Below are positions 6,079 to 13,535 of a stretch of 16,711 nt of DNA, piece after piece; within the stretch, counting starts at the first letter, position 1, and each line of letters opens with the position of its first letter. A model generated the notes under the pieces. That model saw nothing but the letters and a program-made list of their open reading frames with translations. It made no database searches and was not told the DNA's origin. Location of the stretch: NCBI GenBank assembly GCA_964530165.1, contig CAZGYE010000103.1, positions 1-16,711 of the forward strand, written 5' to 3'. Position numbers and translations under genes: made by a program. The stretch comes from CAZGYE01 sp964530165. Its GTDB lineage: Bacteria > Planctomycetota > Planctomycetia > Planctomycetales > Planctomycetaceae.

Positions 6079-6747
6079 ATGCGATTTGACGTCTGTTCGT
6101 TTCATCGGTCTTGGCTCGTGATCGCTCGGGCGGTAGCGGTTGTGGCGATCGCGGGCGGTCTTCGAGGTGAAGAGCCGGGGCCTGCCGACGCTGGCGACCC
6201 CTATCCCCTGCCAAAGTGTGTTGTCCTCGATGCGCCGCTTGACGATGAGGCCGAGGTGTTCGACGTCGGCGATCGCGAAATCCGCGTCTGCTGCGAGGAG
6301 TGCTTGGAGACATTTGAGCAGGGTCGCGACGTGTGGATGGGCGTCGTCGACGAGCGAATCACGCGGCAGGAAATGCCCTATTATCCGTTGACCACCTGCC
6401 TTGTCGACGGCAAGTCGCTTGAAGACCTCGGCGCGGTGGACTTTGTTCTTCTCAACCGTTTGTTTCGCCTCTGCAGCGACCGTTGCCGCAAGACCCTGGA
6501 GCAACAGCCCGCGAAGTATTTCGGCCTGCTCAACAAAGCCGTGATCAAGAAGCAGAAACCACAGTATCCTCTCGCCACGTGTATCGTGAGCGGTCAACCG
6601 CTCGGAAAAGACGCAATCGACCACGTCGTGGGCAACCAACTGATTCGTCTGGCCGGCTTGGAGCAGCTCGATCAGTTCGACGAGAATCCTGGGAAATACC
6701 TTTACGAGCTGCGCAAGCTGGCAAAAAAGAAACCCGACAAGAAGTGA
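6079..6747 (+). CDS. Secreted protein with three YHS/TRASH-like metal-binding repeats
   Basis: This protein has 222 residues. Residues 10-30 are a hydrophobic signal segment, so it is probably periplasmic or membrane-anchored. Three homologous units follow at about 41-95, 101-157 and 162-217, each opening with YPL-x-x-C-hydrophobic-V and closing with a helical stretch. Unit 1 has C47 and a C71-C72-x-x-C75 cluster. Unit 2 has C107 and C132-x3-C136. Unit 3 keeps C168 but has lost the second pair (LAGLEQLD). This is the pattern of small YHS/TRASH-type heavy-metal-binding domains, which bind metals through cysteines. The ATG at 6079 follows GAGGA by six bases and is preferred over the in-frame ATG at 6049. 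It converges on the sulfatase gene with a 17-bp gap. The metal (copper or another) cannot be told. Confidence 0.78.
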   Translation: MRFDVCSFHRSWLVIARAVAVVAIAGGLRGEEPGPADAGDPYPLPKCVVLDAPLDDEAEVFDVGDREIRVCCEECLETFEQGRDVWMGVVDERITRQEMPYYPLTTCLVDGKSLEDLGAVDFVLLNRLFRLCSDRCRKTLEQQPAKYFGLLNKAVIKKQKPQYPLATCIVSGQPLGKDAIDHVVGNQLIRLAGLEQLDQFDENPGKYLYELRKLAKKKPDKK

Positions 6748-6764
6748 GGGTACGCGAAGCCCGG

Positions 6765-8237
6765 TTATTTGGAGGTCGGCGAGCCTTCTGCACGGCCGGT
6801 GACCAACGGATCGCCGACGTCTTTCTGCCATGCTTCCAGTTTGCCTCGCAATTGGGCCAGCACGTCGGCATAACGGGCGTCGTCGACCAGGTTTTTTATC
6901 TCGTAGGGATCATGGGCCAGATCGAACAACTGGTACTTTTCGACCTGCGGATAATGGATCAGCTTCCAGCGGTCGGTGCGGATCATCCGCTGGCTGTCGC
7001 GGCAGTGCCCGAAGACGTGCGGATAGAGGAACGCCTTCTCGCCTCGAAGCACCGGCGCCAGGCTGCGGCCCTGGACCGTCTGGGGAACGTCGATCCCCGC
7101 CAGCTCACAAACGGTCGGATACAAGTCCCGGAGGTAGCACTGGGCGCTCGATCGTTTGCCCTGCGGTATGCCCGGGCCGCGGATGATCAACGGGACCCCG
7201 ACGGTGTGCTCATACATGTTCTGCTTCCCCCGCAGGCCATGGCTTCCCATTGCCAGCCCGTGATCGCTGGTAAAGATCACGATCGTGTCGTCCGTCTGAC
7301 CGGTCGCATCCAGTGCGTCGAGGATTCTGCCGACCTGCTCGTCCATGTGCGAGATCACAGCGTAGTAGACAGCGAGGTCTTCGCGGACGTCTTTGCGTGT
7401 CCGCGGCCAGGGCAGCAACAATTCGTCGCGGCCCTTGAAATTGCCGTGGTCGAAGGGATGCTCGGGCAGGAAATTTGGCGGAACCGGGATCTTGGCCGGG
7501 TCGTACTTGCCTTCGTAGCCGGGCGGCATCAACAGCGGGTCGTGCGGGGCGGTGAAATTGACGTGCAGGAAGAACGGCTTCTTCGGCCTGCGGTTGATGA
7601 ATCGGATGGCTGCATCGGCGAACTCTTCGTCGATCCGGGGCGTCAGACCCACGCCCTTTTCGGGAAACTTGTTGCCTTGGTCGTCCTGGAAGATCCAGCC
7701 CCGATAGCCCGTCACCGGCCGGCCGTGATAGTCGACCTGTGGTTTGTACCACTTGCCGCCGCCTGAGCCGAAAAGCCCGTCGCTCTCCTCATACCCGCGG
7801 ACGATCGGTCTGCCGTCGTTCATCCATTTGCCGACGTACCAGGCCGAGTAGCCGCCGCTCCGCATACAGTCGGCCCACCGCACCAGTTTGGGATTCATTT
7901 TCCACCCGGACACGCCGACGTGGTTGCGGAACCCGTCGCAGCCGGTCATGATCTCAGCGCGGCTCGGCACGCAGAGTGGGTACGGCGCGATCGCCCGGGT
8001 GAAGGCCGTGCCGTTGCGAACGAGCGAATCCAGGCTGGGCGTGTGGATGATGGGGTTTCCCAACGCCCGAATGGTGTCTGGCCGCTGGTCGTCGGTAACG
8101 ATCAGCAGCACGTTCGGCCTCCGTCCGGAAGGCTGCTGTGCTGCTGCAAACGCCGAAGCTTCCGCCGACATCACGCAGACCGGCCCGGCAAACGCAACCA
8201 GCCATACAGGAAGACATGTCGCTCGAAGTTTCTTCAT
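6765..8237 (-). CDS. Secreted type I sulfatase (alkaline phosphatase superfamily)
   Basis: This enzyme hydrolyses sulfate esters, probably from sulfated polysaccharides or small molecules outside the cytoplasm. Numbered from ATG 8237 (490 residues), the signal peptide spans residues 1-33. NVLLIVTDDQRPDT carries metal-binding D49 and D50. The sulfatase signature is C89-V-P-S-R93, where C89 is the residue converted to formylglycine by the maturation enzyme. Further hallmarks are K137 (YVGKW), H232 (TAPHDP) and D325-H326 (FTSDHG), plus K338 in RGKQNMYEH. The start at 8237 is chosen because it opens directly into the signal peptide; in-frame upstream codons (8255, 8267) would add charged residues. 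It has its own promoter (8301-8329). The maturase is not in this window. Iduronate- or choline-sulfatase-like relatives share these motifs, so the substrate is open. Confidence 0.95.
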   Translation of the reverse strand: MKKLRATCLPVWLVAFAGPVCVMSAEASAFAAAQQPSGRRPNVLLIVTDDQRPDTIRALGNPIIHTPSLDSLVRNGTAFTRAIAPYPLCVPSRAEIMTGCDGFRNHVGVSGWKMNPKLVRWADCMRSGGYSAWYVGKWMNDGRPIVRGYEESDGLFGSGGGKWYKPQVDYHGRPVTGYRGWIFQDDQGNKFPEKGVGLTPRIDEEFADAAIRFINRRPKKPFFLHVNFTAPHDPLLMPPGYEGKYDPAKIPVPPNFLPEHPFDHGNFKGRDELLLPWPRTRKDVREDLAVYYAVISHMDEQVGRILDALDATGQTDDTIVIFTSDHGLAMGSHGLRGKQNMYEHTVGVPLIIRGPGIPQGKRSSAQCYLRDLYPTVCELAGIDVPQTVQGRSLAPVLRGEKAFLYPHVFGHCRDSQRMIRTDRWKLIHYPQVEKYQLFDLAHDPYEIKNLVDDARYADVLAQLRGKLEAWQKDVGDPLVTGRAEGSPTSK

Positions 8238-8300
8238 CGTCTTCACTCTCCCCATCTCGACGATCACTCGCTCTTGACCGCATCGGAATGAACCGTACCG

Positions 8301-8329
8301 ACGCTACGCGGCCGAGTCACCCGTGTCAA
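8301..8329 (-). promoter_or_regulatory. Likely promoter of the sulfatase gene
   Basis: A perfect TTGACA (8329-8324), a 17-bp spacer and TAGCGT (8306-8301) lie on the minus strand about 64 nt before the ATG at 8237. They fall in the 208-bp gap after the Lpt-like gene, so the sulfatase does not depend on read-through from the kdsD operon. Confidence 0.5.
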
Positions 8330-8445
8330 GGCAGCGCGACGCGTGCAACACCAGTGGTCTTTCACGGTCGTGCTGGTCGGACGGAGCGGACGGCTGGGGG
8401 CGGCGGAGATCGTCGACACGCCCCGGCCGCACGCTGAGAGATTTA

Positions 8446-11400
8446 TTACCCCCCGTGCAATCCTGTCGTGTGATCCAGCTTCAAATGGTTCTTTTCTGGG
8501 AAGAACTCGATGCGTTGGGCTTTGGCTTCTTCCAGTTCACCGCCGAGCTGTGTTTGCCGCCAGATGGTCGCCTTCGGGTTGCCCTGCGAGCTTAGCACGA
8601 AAAAGCGTTTCGATTCGTCGTAGGTAATCCTATGTGCGCGTGCGTGAAACGTGCGGCCTTCCAGCTTCGCGTTTCCTTCGGCTTTCAGATGGATGTCGTT
8701 GGATTGGGTTTCGGCGTTCTCGTGCTGAGTGACTTGTAACGTGTCGCACCGCATCCAGCCTCCCTTTTTGGGGAGATCGTCCGGGTCGATGCTGACCAAG
8801 GGTCGCTGGACCGGACCGTAAACGATCTGCACGCGATCGTGGAATTCGGTGACTCGGTCTGTGATGTTGCCGTCGGCCTGACCGGCAAAGTCGATTCGCG
8901 TGTACTCCCAATCGGCCGATTCCGGCTCAAGCGGCTGGTTGGCCTGCACCGTGTCCACTGGCGAGAGAGCGGCCCGGTTGCCGCGTCCGCGCCGCCAGTC
9001 GGTAATCCAGCCCGGTCCCCGCGCGCCGAAATTGCCGCTGAGTTGATTCACCGTGAATTCCCCAAAGCGCGCCCGGCGGACGCCGATGAGCTTGTTCGCC
9101 TGATATTCGTAGCTGTTGAACTCCACGCCGTCTTTGCACAAGACGTTGCGAATTTCGACGTTCGGCTGCTGCTGCTGGTCGTCGGTGAACGAGAGTTTCT
9201 CCGTCAACCGTACCTGCATCTCCTGGCAGTTCATGCTGCTGTCGCCGAGTTCGGCCCGAACATTGCCGAAGAAACGGGCCAATTCCCCGTCGAACGTCAT
9301 TTGCTCCTTCCACCACACGTCAAGCGGTTTCGAGTTTTCAAGCGGTTCGCCGTCGAGGTCGCGCTGGACCGGTATTTCCAGCAGCCCGGCACCGCTCACC
9401 CAGGCCAAATTGCGGTTGCGGTCGAGGTGAACTTCCCCCCCCTCAATGTGCATTTGGGGGCCACGAATGTGGGCCGGCTGGCCGAAAAGGTGCAGCACCT
9501 GATCGCCTTCGCCGCGGTTCTGTAGATGCAACCGGTCGCCGGTCAGACGTAACGCATCCGTTTGAGGCTCGCGTTGCTGGCAGAGGTCAACATGGCCTTC
9601 TGTCCAGATGTCGGACACTTCCGATTCATTCCGCGCGCCGCCCGGCACCATGTGCACGCGGATTCGGTCGGCGGTGACTTCCAGCGGTTCGTCTTGTTTT
9701 CGCGGGCCTTCCCCAGGAATCTGCGTCGCCGCCGGCCTGCGGCGATCCGTCGCTCCGCGCTGTGGTTGATATGAGATGCGCCGGATTGCCGGTCGCAAAC
9801 GGTCGGGCCGCGTATGTCGCACCGGCCGGACCGGTGGCGGCGGCTGTGACTGGGAGCCTTCGGCGAACCAGACGACGTCTAATTGATTCGTTCGTTTGAC
9901 CTGCAGTTGTGGGCTGTTGATGGCGACGTTTCGCAATGCGAGCAGACGTTTGGGACGAATCCGCTCGGAACTTCCGTCGGTTGCGTTTGCGTTGCCGGCA
10001 TCGCGGTTTTTTCCCTGCCGATCGATCCAGAGCTTGATGAACTCGGCGGCGAGGCCCGTTTTCTCTTGCGGCTGGAGAACGACGGCCTGCTGCTGAAGCT
10101 CAATGACGTCGAGACCGGTTCGCCGATCCGGGTATTTGTGCAGCAGCTTGGCCCATTGAGCGCGAAACTGGAGCGCGCCTGTTTGCCGGTCGTGATATTT
10201 CAGCCAACCGGCGCCCCGGCACCATGCCGAAACGATCTTGCCGTCGTCGTCATGAGACAGCGTGATCTCCGGTGAACTCAACTGGCTTGACTCATGGGTC
10301 ACGTTCACGCCGCTCGGATCGGCCAACGCGGCCACTTTGGATTGGGCGTCGTAGATCAGCTCGGTCATCCGGGCCGCAAGTTTGTTGGTTTCTGAGATCA
10401 ACACGACCCGTTTCCCCTCGGCTCGCAATCTGCGGAAGGTCAAGTTCAAGTCGTCGCCGAGGCCTGAAAACCGTTCGTCCCCACTTGCCGCAACGGAGTC
10501 GTGTCCGGCGGTTTGAGGGGGACCCTCCTTTGGTTCGAATACCAAAGTAAGCAGGTCGCACTGCAGTGAGTCAAAATAAACGGCATCGGTCGGCCGGAAC
10601 ACCCGCACGTTGTCCTCGAAGGTGGCGATGTTTGTTTCGACGACATATTGGAAACCGCCCGCGCTGCGGATTCTGACTAGGACCGGTTTCTTCTCTTGTT
10701 TTCTCCCTTTGAAAACGAGGTCCATCGAGACGTTTTGCCGCAGGCGGATGCTGCGAATGCCGGAGATCGCCGGCTTCTCGCTGCTGTCGGGCTGCTCGGC
10801 GACAACCAGTTCGATCTGCACGCCCTTCGCCTGGCCATGATGTGGTCCGTAGGTGAACGAGACGGGGTGTTCGCTCCAGATGCGCTGGGCGTCTCTAGAA
10901 AAGGCAAAGTCGCGACCCGTGACGGTCAGACCCTTGGGTCCGCGGATGCGGACTCTGCCTTCCAGCGCGCCGCCGACCACCGGTCCCGGATCGGGGGCGG
11001 CGATGCTGAACGTGTTCGTGAACGTCACGACGGCCGATTCGCTGACGATCGTAATCGGCGCCTCGTCCACCTGCTTTCCCGTTTGTTGCCAAATCATGGC
11101 AAACGGCTTGAAGCGAACGGATTTCTCGGAGTCCGCCGGCTTCCATTCTTCCGCATAGACGAATGCGTTCTTGGTCCGCAATTGTAGTTTGGGGTTGGCG
11201 GCCCATGCCTGCGATGCCAGGTGCTTTTCAGCCATCTCCCTGGCAAGCCGCGACAGCGCCGGCCGAGGCCCCAGCGTGAAGGGAGCCTCGCCGATCTCAA
11301 TCTTCGGAACCATCCACGGGCTGACGAACAGCGCGTACAGCACGTAGAGACCCCACAGGCCCACTGCTGTCGAACAGGTCAAAAGCGTTCGTCGCTGCAC
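8446..11400 (-). CDS. Giant LptC/LptA (OstA)-like envelope protein
   Basis: This 984-residue protein starts at a GTG only 6 bp after kdsD. A single transmembrane helix at about residues 6-28 with a short basic N-terminus matches LptC topology: inner-membrane anchor with the rest in the periplasm. The long remainder is beta-rich. The clearest OstA-type stretches are about 573-672 (LEVTADRIRVHM, DIWTEGHVDL, LRLTGDRLHL), 700-760 (MTFDGELARFFGNVRAEL) and 880-975 (CDTLQV, DIHLKAEGNAKLEGRTFHAR, AHRITYDES). These are successive jelly-roll strands like those forming the LptC-LptA-LptD lipid bridge. A Pro/Arg-rich linker at about 516-566 splits the protein into two halves. LptC is usually about 190 residues and LptA about 185, so this looks like a fusion or expansion. 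No strong ribosome-binding site precedes the GTG, so translational coupling to kdsD is likely. A role in lipopolysaccharide export is inferred. Confidence 0.75.
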   Translation of the reverse strand: MQRRTLLTCSTAVGLWGLYVLYALFVSPWMVPKIEIGEAPFTLGPRPALSRLAREMAEKHLASQAWAANPKLQLRTKNAFVYAEEWKPADSEKSVRFKPFAMIWQQTGKQVDEAPITIVSESAVVTFTNTFSIAAPDPGPVVGGALEGRVRIRGPKGLTVTGRDFAFSRDAQRIWSEHPVSFTYGPHHGQAKGVQIELVVAEQPDSSEKPAISGIRSIRLRQNVSMDLVFKGRKQEKKPVLVRIRSAGGFQYVVETNIATFEDNVRVFRPTDAVYFDSLQCDLLTLVFEPKEGPPQTAGHDSVAASGDERFSGLGDDLNLTFRRLRAEGKRVVLISETNKLAARMTELIYDAQSKVAALADPSGVNVTHESSQLSSPEITLSHDDDGKIVSAWCRGAGWLKYHDRQTGALQFRAQWAKLLHKYPDRRTGLDVIELQQQAVVLQPQEKTGLAAEFIKLWIDRQGKNRDAGNANATDGSSERIRPKRLLALRNVAINSPQLQVKRTNQLDVVWFAEGSQSQPPPPVRPVRHTRPDRLRPAIRRISYQPQRGATDRRRPAATQIPGEGPRKQDEPLEVTADRIRVHMVPGGARNESEVSDIWTEGHVDLCQQREPQTDALRLTGDRLHLQNRGEGDQVLHLFGQPAHIRGPQMHIEGGEVHLDRNRNLAWVSGAGLLEIPVQRDLDGEPLENSKPLDVWWKEQMTFDGELARFFGNVRAELGDSSMNCQEMQVRLTEKLSFTDDQQQQPNVEIRNVLCKDGVEFNSYEYQANKLIGVRRARFGEFTVNQLSGNFGARGPGWITDWRRGRGNRAALSPVDTVQANQPLEPESADWEYTRIDFAGQADGNITDRVTEFHDRVQIVYGPVQRPLVSIDPDDLPKKGGWMRCDTLQVTQHENAETQSNDIHLKAEGNAKLEGRTFHARAHRITYDESKRFFVLSSQGNPKATIWRQTQLGGELEEAKAQRIEFFPEKNHLKLDHTTGLHGG

Positions 11401-11406
11401 GAGAGG

Positions 11407-12426
11407 TCAGTCTATTTCGGTCGGCATCAAGCCGATCACGTCAGTGATGTCGATCAGGCCGACGGGAAAACCGCCGGAGTCGACGACGGGCAATTCGCTC
11501 ACCTTTTTGTCCGACAAAATGTCGATCGCATCGCTCAACATTCGATTGGCCTGGATCGTCAAAGGATCTGACGTCATGACTTCGGAAATGGGTCGGTCCA
11601 GTTGAGACTCGCGCCGGCATTCGAGGAGTCTGGCCAGGTCGCTGTCGGTAAACAGGCCGGTCAACCGACCCTCGGCGTCGACCAGGATGACCGCGCCGGT
11701 TCGCCGGCCCGGTTTGCTCAGCTTAACGAACACCTGACGGATGGTATCGTCCTGCGAGGTGATCCGTAGCTGCTCGGGCGACCGCATGATCTCCCGGACG
11801 CTCGCGAGTTTCTGTCCGAGACTACCGGCAGGGTGGAGGAGGGCAAACTCCTGCGGCGTGAATCCTTTCAGACGCGAGAGCACCAATGCCAAAGCGTCGC
11901 CCAGCGCCAGCATGGCGGTTGTGCTGGTTGAGGGAGCCAGCGCGTGCGGCCCGGCTTCGTACAGCCGGCCAATCTGCAGCACGACGTCGGCCTGGGCGCC
12001 CAGCGTGCTCGAATCGGTTGCCGTGATGGCGACAATGGGAACATGCAGGCAACGGACGATTGGCACAAGCCGGCAGACCTCTTCAGTTTCACCACTGTTG
12101 GACAGCGCCAGCAGGACGTCCTCGCCATGCACGTAGCCGAGATCGCCGTGCACCGCCTCGGCCGGGTGCAGGAAATGTGACCGCGTGCCGGTCGACGACA
12201 ACGTGGCGGTGATCTTCTGGCCGATCAGACCCGCCTTCCCCATGCCGGTTACGATCACACTGCCCGTCGACTGGGAAAACGTGTCGACCGCCGCGCAGAA
12301 ATCAACGTCCAGACGGCTCGATAGCCCGATGAGCGCATCGGCCTCGTGGCGGATGATCGACCGGGCCTCGCGAAGCTGCTCAACATGCGAAAAAGGGATA
12401 ATCTGTCTTTGAGCAGCGGAACTCAT
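11407..12426 (-). CDS. kdsD: D-arabinose 5-phosphate isomerase (KpsF/GutQ family)
   Basis: This enzyme converts D-ribulose 5-phosphate to D-arabinose 5-phosphate, the first step towards Kdo for lipopolysaccharide. Residues about 35-200 form the SIS sugar-isomerase domain, with TGMGKAGLIGQK, HPAEAVHGDLG and SNSGETEEV. The catalytic residues known from E. coli KdsD (K59, E111, E152, H193) have counterparts here at K64, E116, E157 and H198, a constant offset of five. Two CBS domains follow (about 212-270 and 281-334), as is usual for the family. The length is 339 residues from the ATG at 12426. That start is preceded by AGGAGG at ideal spacing; an upstream in-frame codon at 12450 lies before that site and is rejected. 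It is the first gene of an operon with the Lpt-like gene. The symbol kdsD is preferred over gutQ/kpsF because of that neighbour. Confidence 0.95.
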   Translation of the reverse strand: MSSAAQRQIIPFSHVEQLREARSIIRHEADALIGLSSRLDVDFCAAVDTFSQSTGSVIVTGMGKAGLIGQKITATLSSTGTRSHFLHPAEAVHGDLGYVHGEDVLLALSNSGETEEVCRLVPIVRCLHVPIVAITATDSSTLGAQADVVLQIGRLYEAGPHALAPSTSTTAMLALGDALALVLSRLKGFTPQEFALLHPAGSLGQKLASVREIMRSPEQLRITSQDDTIRQVFVKLSKPGRRTGAVILVDAEGRLTGLFTDSDLARLLECRRESQLDRPISEVMTSDPLTIQANRMLSDAIDILSDKKVSELPVVDSGGFPVGLIDITDVIGLMPTEID

Positions 12427-12485
12427 TGGCCGTCCTCCTTGACGTGGCAAATGGGGCTCTCGGCGATCCTCAGTAAAGGGGCGGC

Positions 12486-12514
12486 AGTATAGCTCTCCTT
12501 AGGGTGTCGGTCAA
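12486..12514 (-). promoter_or_regulatory. Promoter of the kdsD-lpt operon
   Basis: On the minus strand TTGACC (12514-12509), a 17-bp spacer and TATACT (12491-12486) lie about 60 nt before the kdsD ATG. Both boxes match five of six sigma70 consensus bases. This is the best promoter in the window. The rest of the 293-bp gap up to 12719 shows only two copies of CGTCAATCC (12583-12591, 12598-12606) of unknown meaning. Confidence 0.68.
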
Positions 12515-12719
12515 TCTGAACCGCTGGCTGCAATGTTTCCTTAAGTGCTTACCGTCAAATATCTTGCAGTTGGCCTCGCAATCGTCAATCCCTCAAGCGT
12601 CAATCCTGCTCGATGACCTCAGTCCCGACCGCAAAGCCCCGCGCTTCAAAATCGGTCAACGTGGCCGGGGCAGCTTCAAAACCCGATGCCGGGAGGGCGA
12701 CCCTGGCGCGATGAAAAGT

Positions 12720-13376
12720 TCAGGTTGACGGTGGGAGTGTTTCATCCTGGTTTTTGTCCTGGGCAGAGGCGCGGCGGCGTTTGGATTGGAGCGTGGTGTC
12801 GAGATGCTCGCGGCACCACGTGTGGACGTTTTTTGTGCTGCAACTCTCCAACGCAGAATGGACCATTTCGGCAGTTGTTTTCCCGACGACCGCCCCCAGA
12901 CCAAGCAACAGGCTTGTGAAACCGCTCTTCGTCGCGGAACGCTCCAGCGATTTCGGCTTGCCAAAAGTGGACTCCAACCAACCGGACCAACGGTCCAGCG
13001 GCTCGCAATAGTCCCGCAGCCAGCCGAACTTTTCTTCCAGGCGTTCGCGGCTGCACCACTTGAGGACATCCGCCGAGGGGGACTGAAGAATCTTCAACGT
13101 CCGCCGGCCCCAATTCACGATCGGCCCCAGGTTCATATACCGTGCCTGGGACCGCTGGCTGGGTGGAACCAAAAATGCCAGTTCGGTCTGTTGCGTTTGA
13201 AGCTTCGTTTGCCCCGCTTGCTGGCAGAATCGGCTCCAAGCTTCGTCCGATTCCAATTGCGACTTCAGCAACCGGGCCGCTTTGTGCGTGATGTCGTAGA
13301 CCTCGGACGTGTGGGGATGCACAACGAACGGAAACAGTTCCCCCACGCCCGTCAGGCGATCCACCTCGTTGGCCAA
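12720..13376 (-). CDS. Hypothetical protein, probably the 3' part of a frameshifted gene
   Basis: The family is not recognised. The 218-residue frame reads like a real soluble protein: balanced composition, no transmembrane helix until a short hydrophobic patch TSLLLGLGAVVG near 153-164, and a basic, polar C-terminus. The start listed is TTG, with no ribosome-binding site, and the frame is open upstream as ERLCEL back to a TGA. This suggests the true N-terminus lies in another frame just upstream (see 13399-13524). Removing seven bases (TAGTTGA) joins the two parts into one open frame of 265 codons plus stop. An internal GTG at 13364 is another possible start. The gene follows the heparinase-like gene on the same strand and is probably co-transcribed with it. 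Overlapping frames of similar length on both strands read less like protein and are treated as shadows. Confidence 0.5.
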   Translation of the reverse strand: MANEVDRLTGVGELFPFVVHPHTSEVYDITHKAARLLKSQLESDEAWSRFCQQAGQTKLQTQQTELAFLVPPSQRSQARYMNLGPIVNWGRRTLKILQSPSADVLKWCSRERLEEKFGWLRDYCEPLDRWSGWLESTFGKPKSLERSATKSGFTSLLLGLGAVVGKTTAEMVHSALESCSTKNVHTWCREHLDTTLQSKRRRASAQDKNQDETLPPST

Positions 13377-13398
13377 CAGTTCGCACAGCCGCTCTCAA

Positions 13399-13524
13399 CT
13401 ACGGCTCCCACGCCCGCGACAACTGGTTGAGCAAAGCGTCCGCCTGCGACTTCCAAAGCGGTAGCTTCCAGAAGAACCGCACCAGTTCGCAGACCTGATC
13501 CAAGCAGTTTGCAGGAATGGACAC
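13399..13524 (-). pseudogene. Detached 5' part of the frameshifted gene
   Basis: A 41-codon frame starts at GTG 13524, 11 bp after the heparinase-like stop codon, and ends at TAG (13401-13399). It reads VSIPANCLDQ... KLPLWKSQADALLNQLSRAW and then E-P. The downstream frame continues naturally (E-R-L-C-E-L-L-A-N) if the seven bases TAGTTGA are skipped. This points to a recent frameshift, a sequencing error or two overlapping genes. The segment 'KLPL ... ADALLNQLSRAWEP ... ERLCELLAN' also reminds me of the middle of IS66-type transposases, so a transposase remnant is a second possibility. That resemblance is from memory and not tested. Confidence 0.45.
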
Positions 13525-13535
13525 GTACAGTCGAA

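Noticed and set aside
5941..6831. 296-residue minus-strand open frame
   Set aside because: It is antisense to the metal-binding repeat protein, whose conserved cysteine units prove the plus strand.
6483..7766. 427-residue plus-strand open frame
   Set aside because: It is antisense to the sulfatase and overlaps the metal-binding protein gene in another frame, with no protein-like features.
8839..9525. 228-residue plus-strand open frame
   Set aside because: It is a shadow of the Lpt-like gene, whose start lies 6 bp after kdsD and which is open for 984 codons.
12742..13430. Alternative frames on both strands over the hypothetical gene
   Set aside because: Their translations are Arg/Gly/Pro-rich and irregular, whereas the frame ending at 12720 reads like an ordinary protein.
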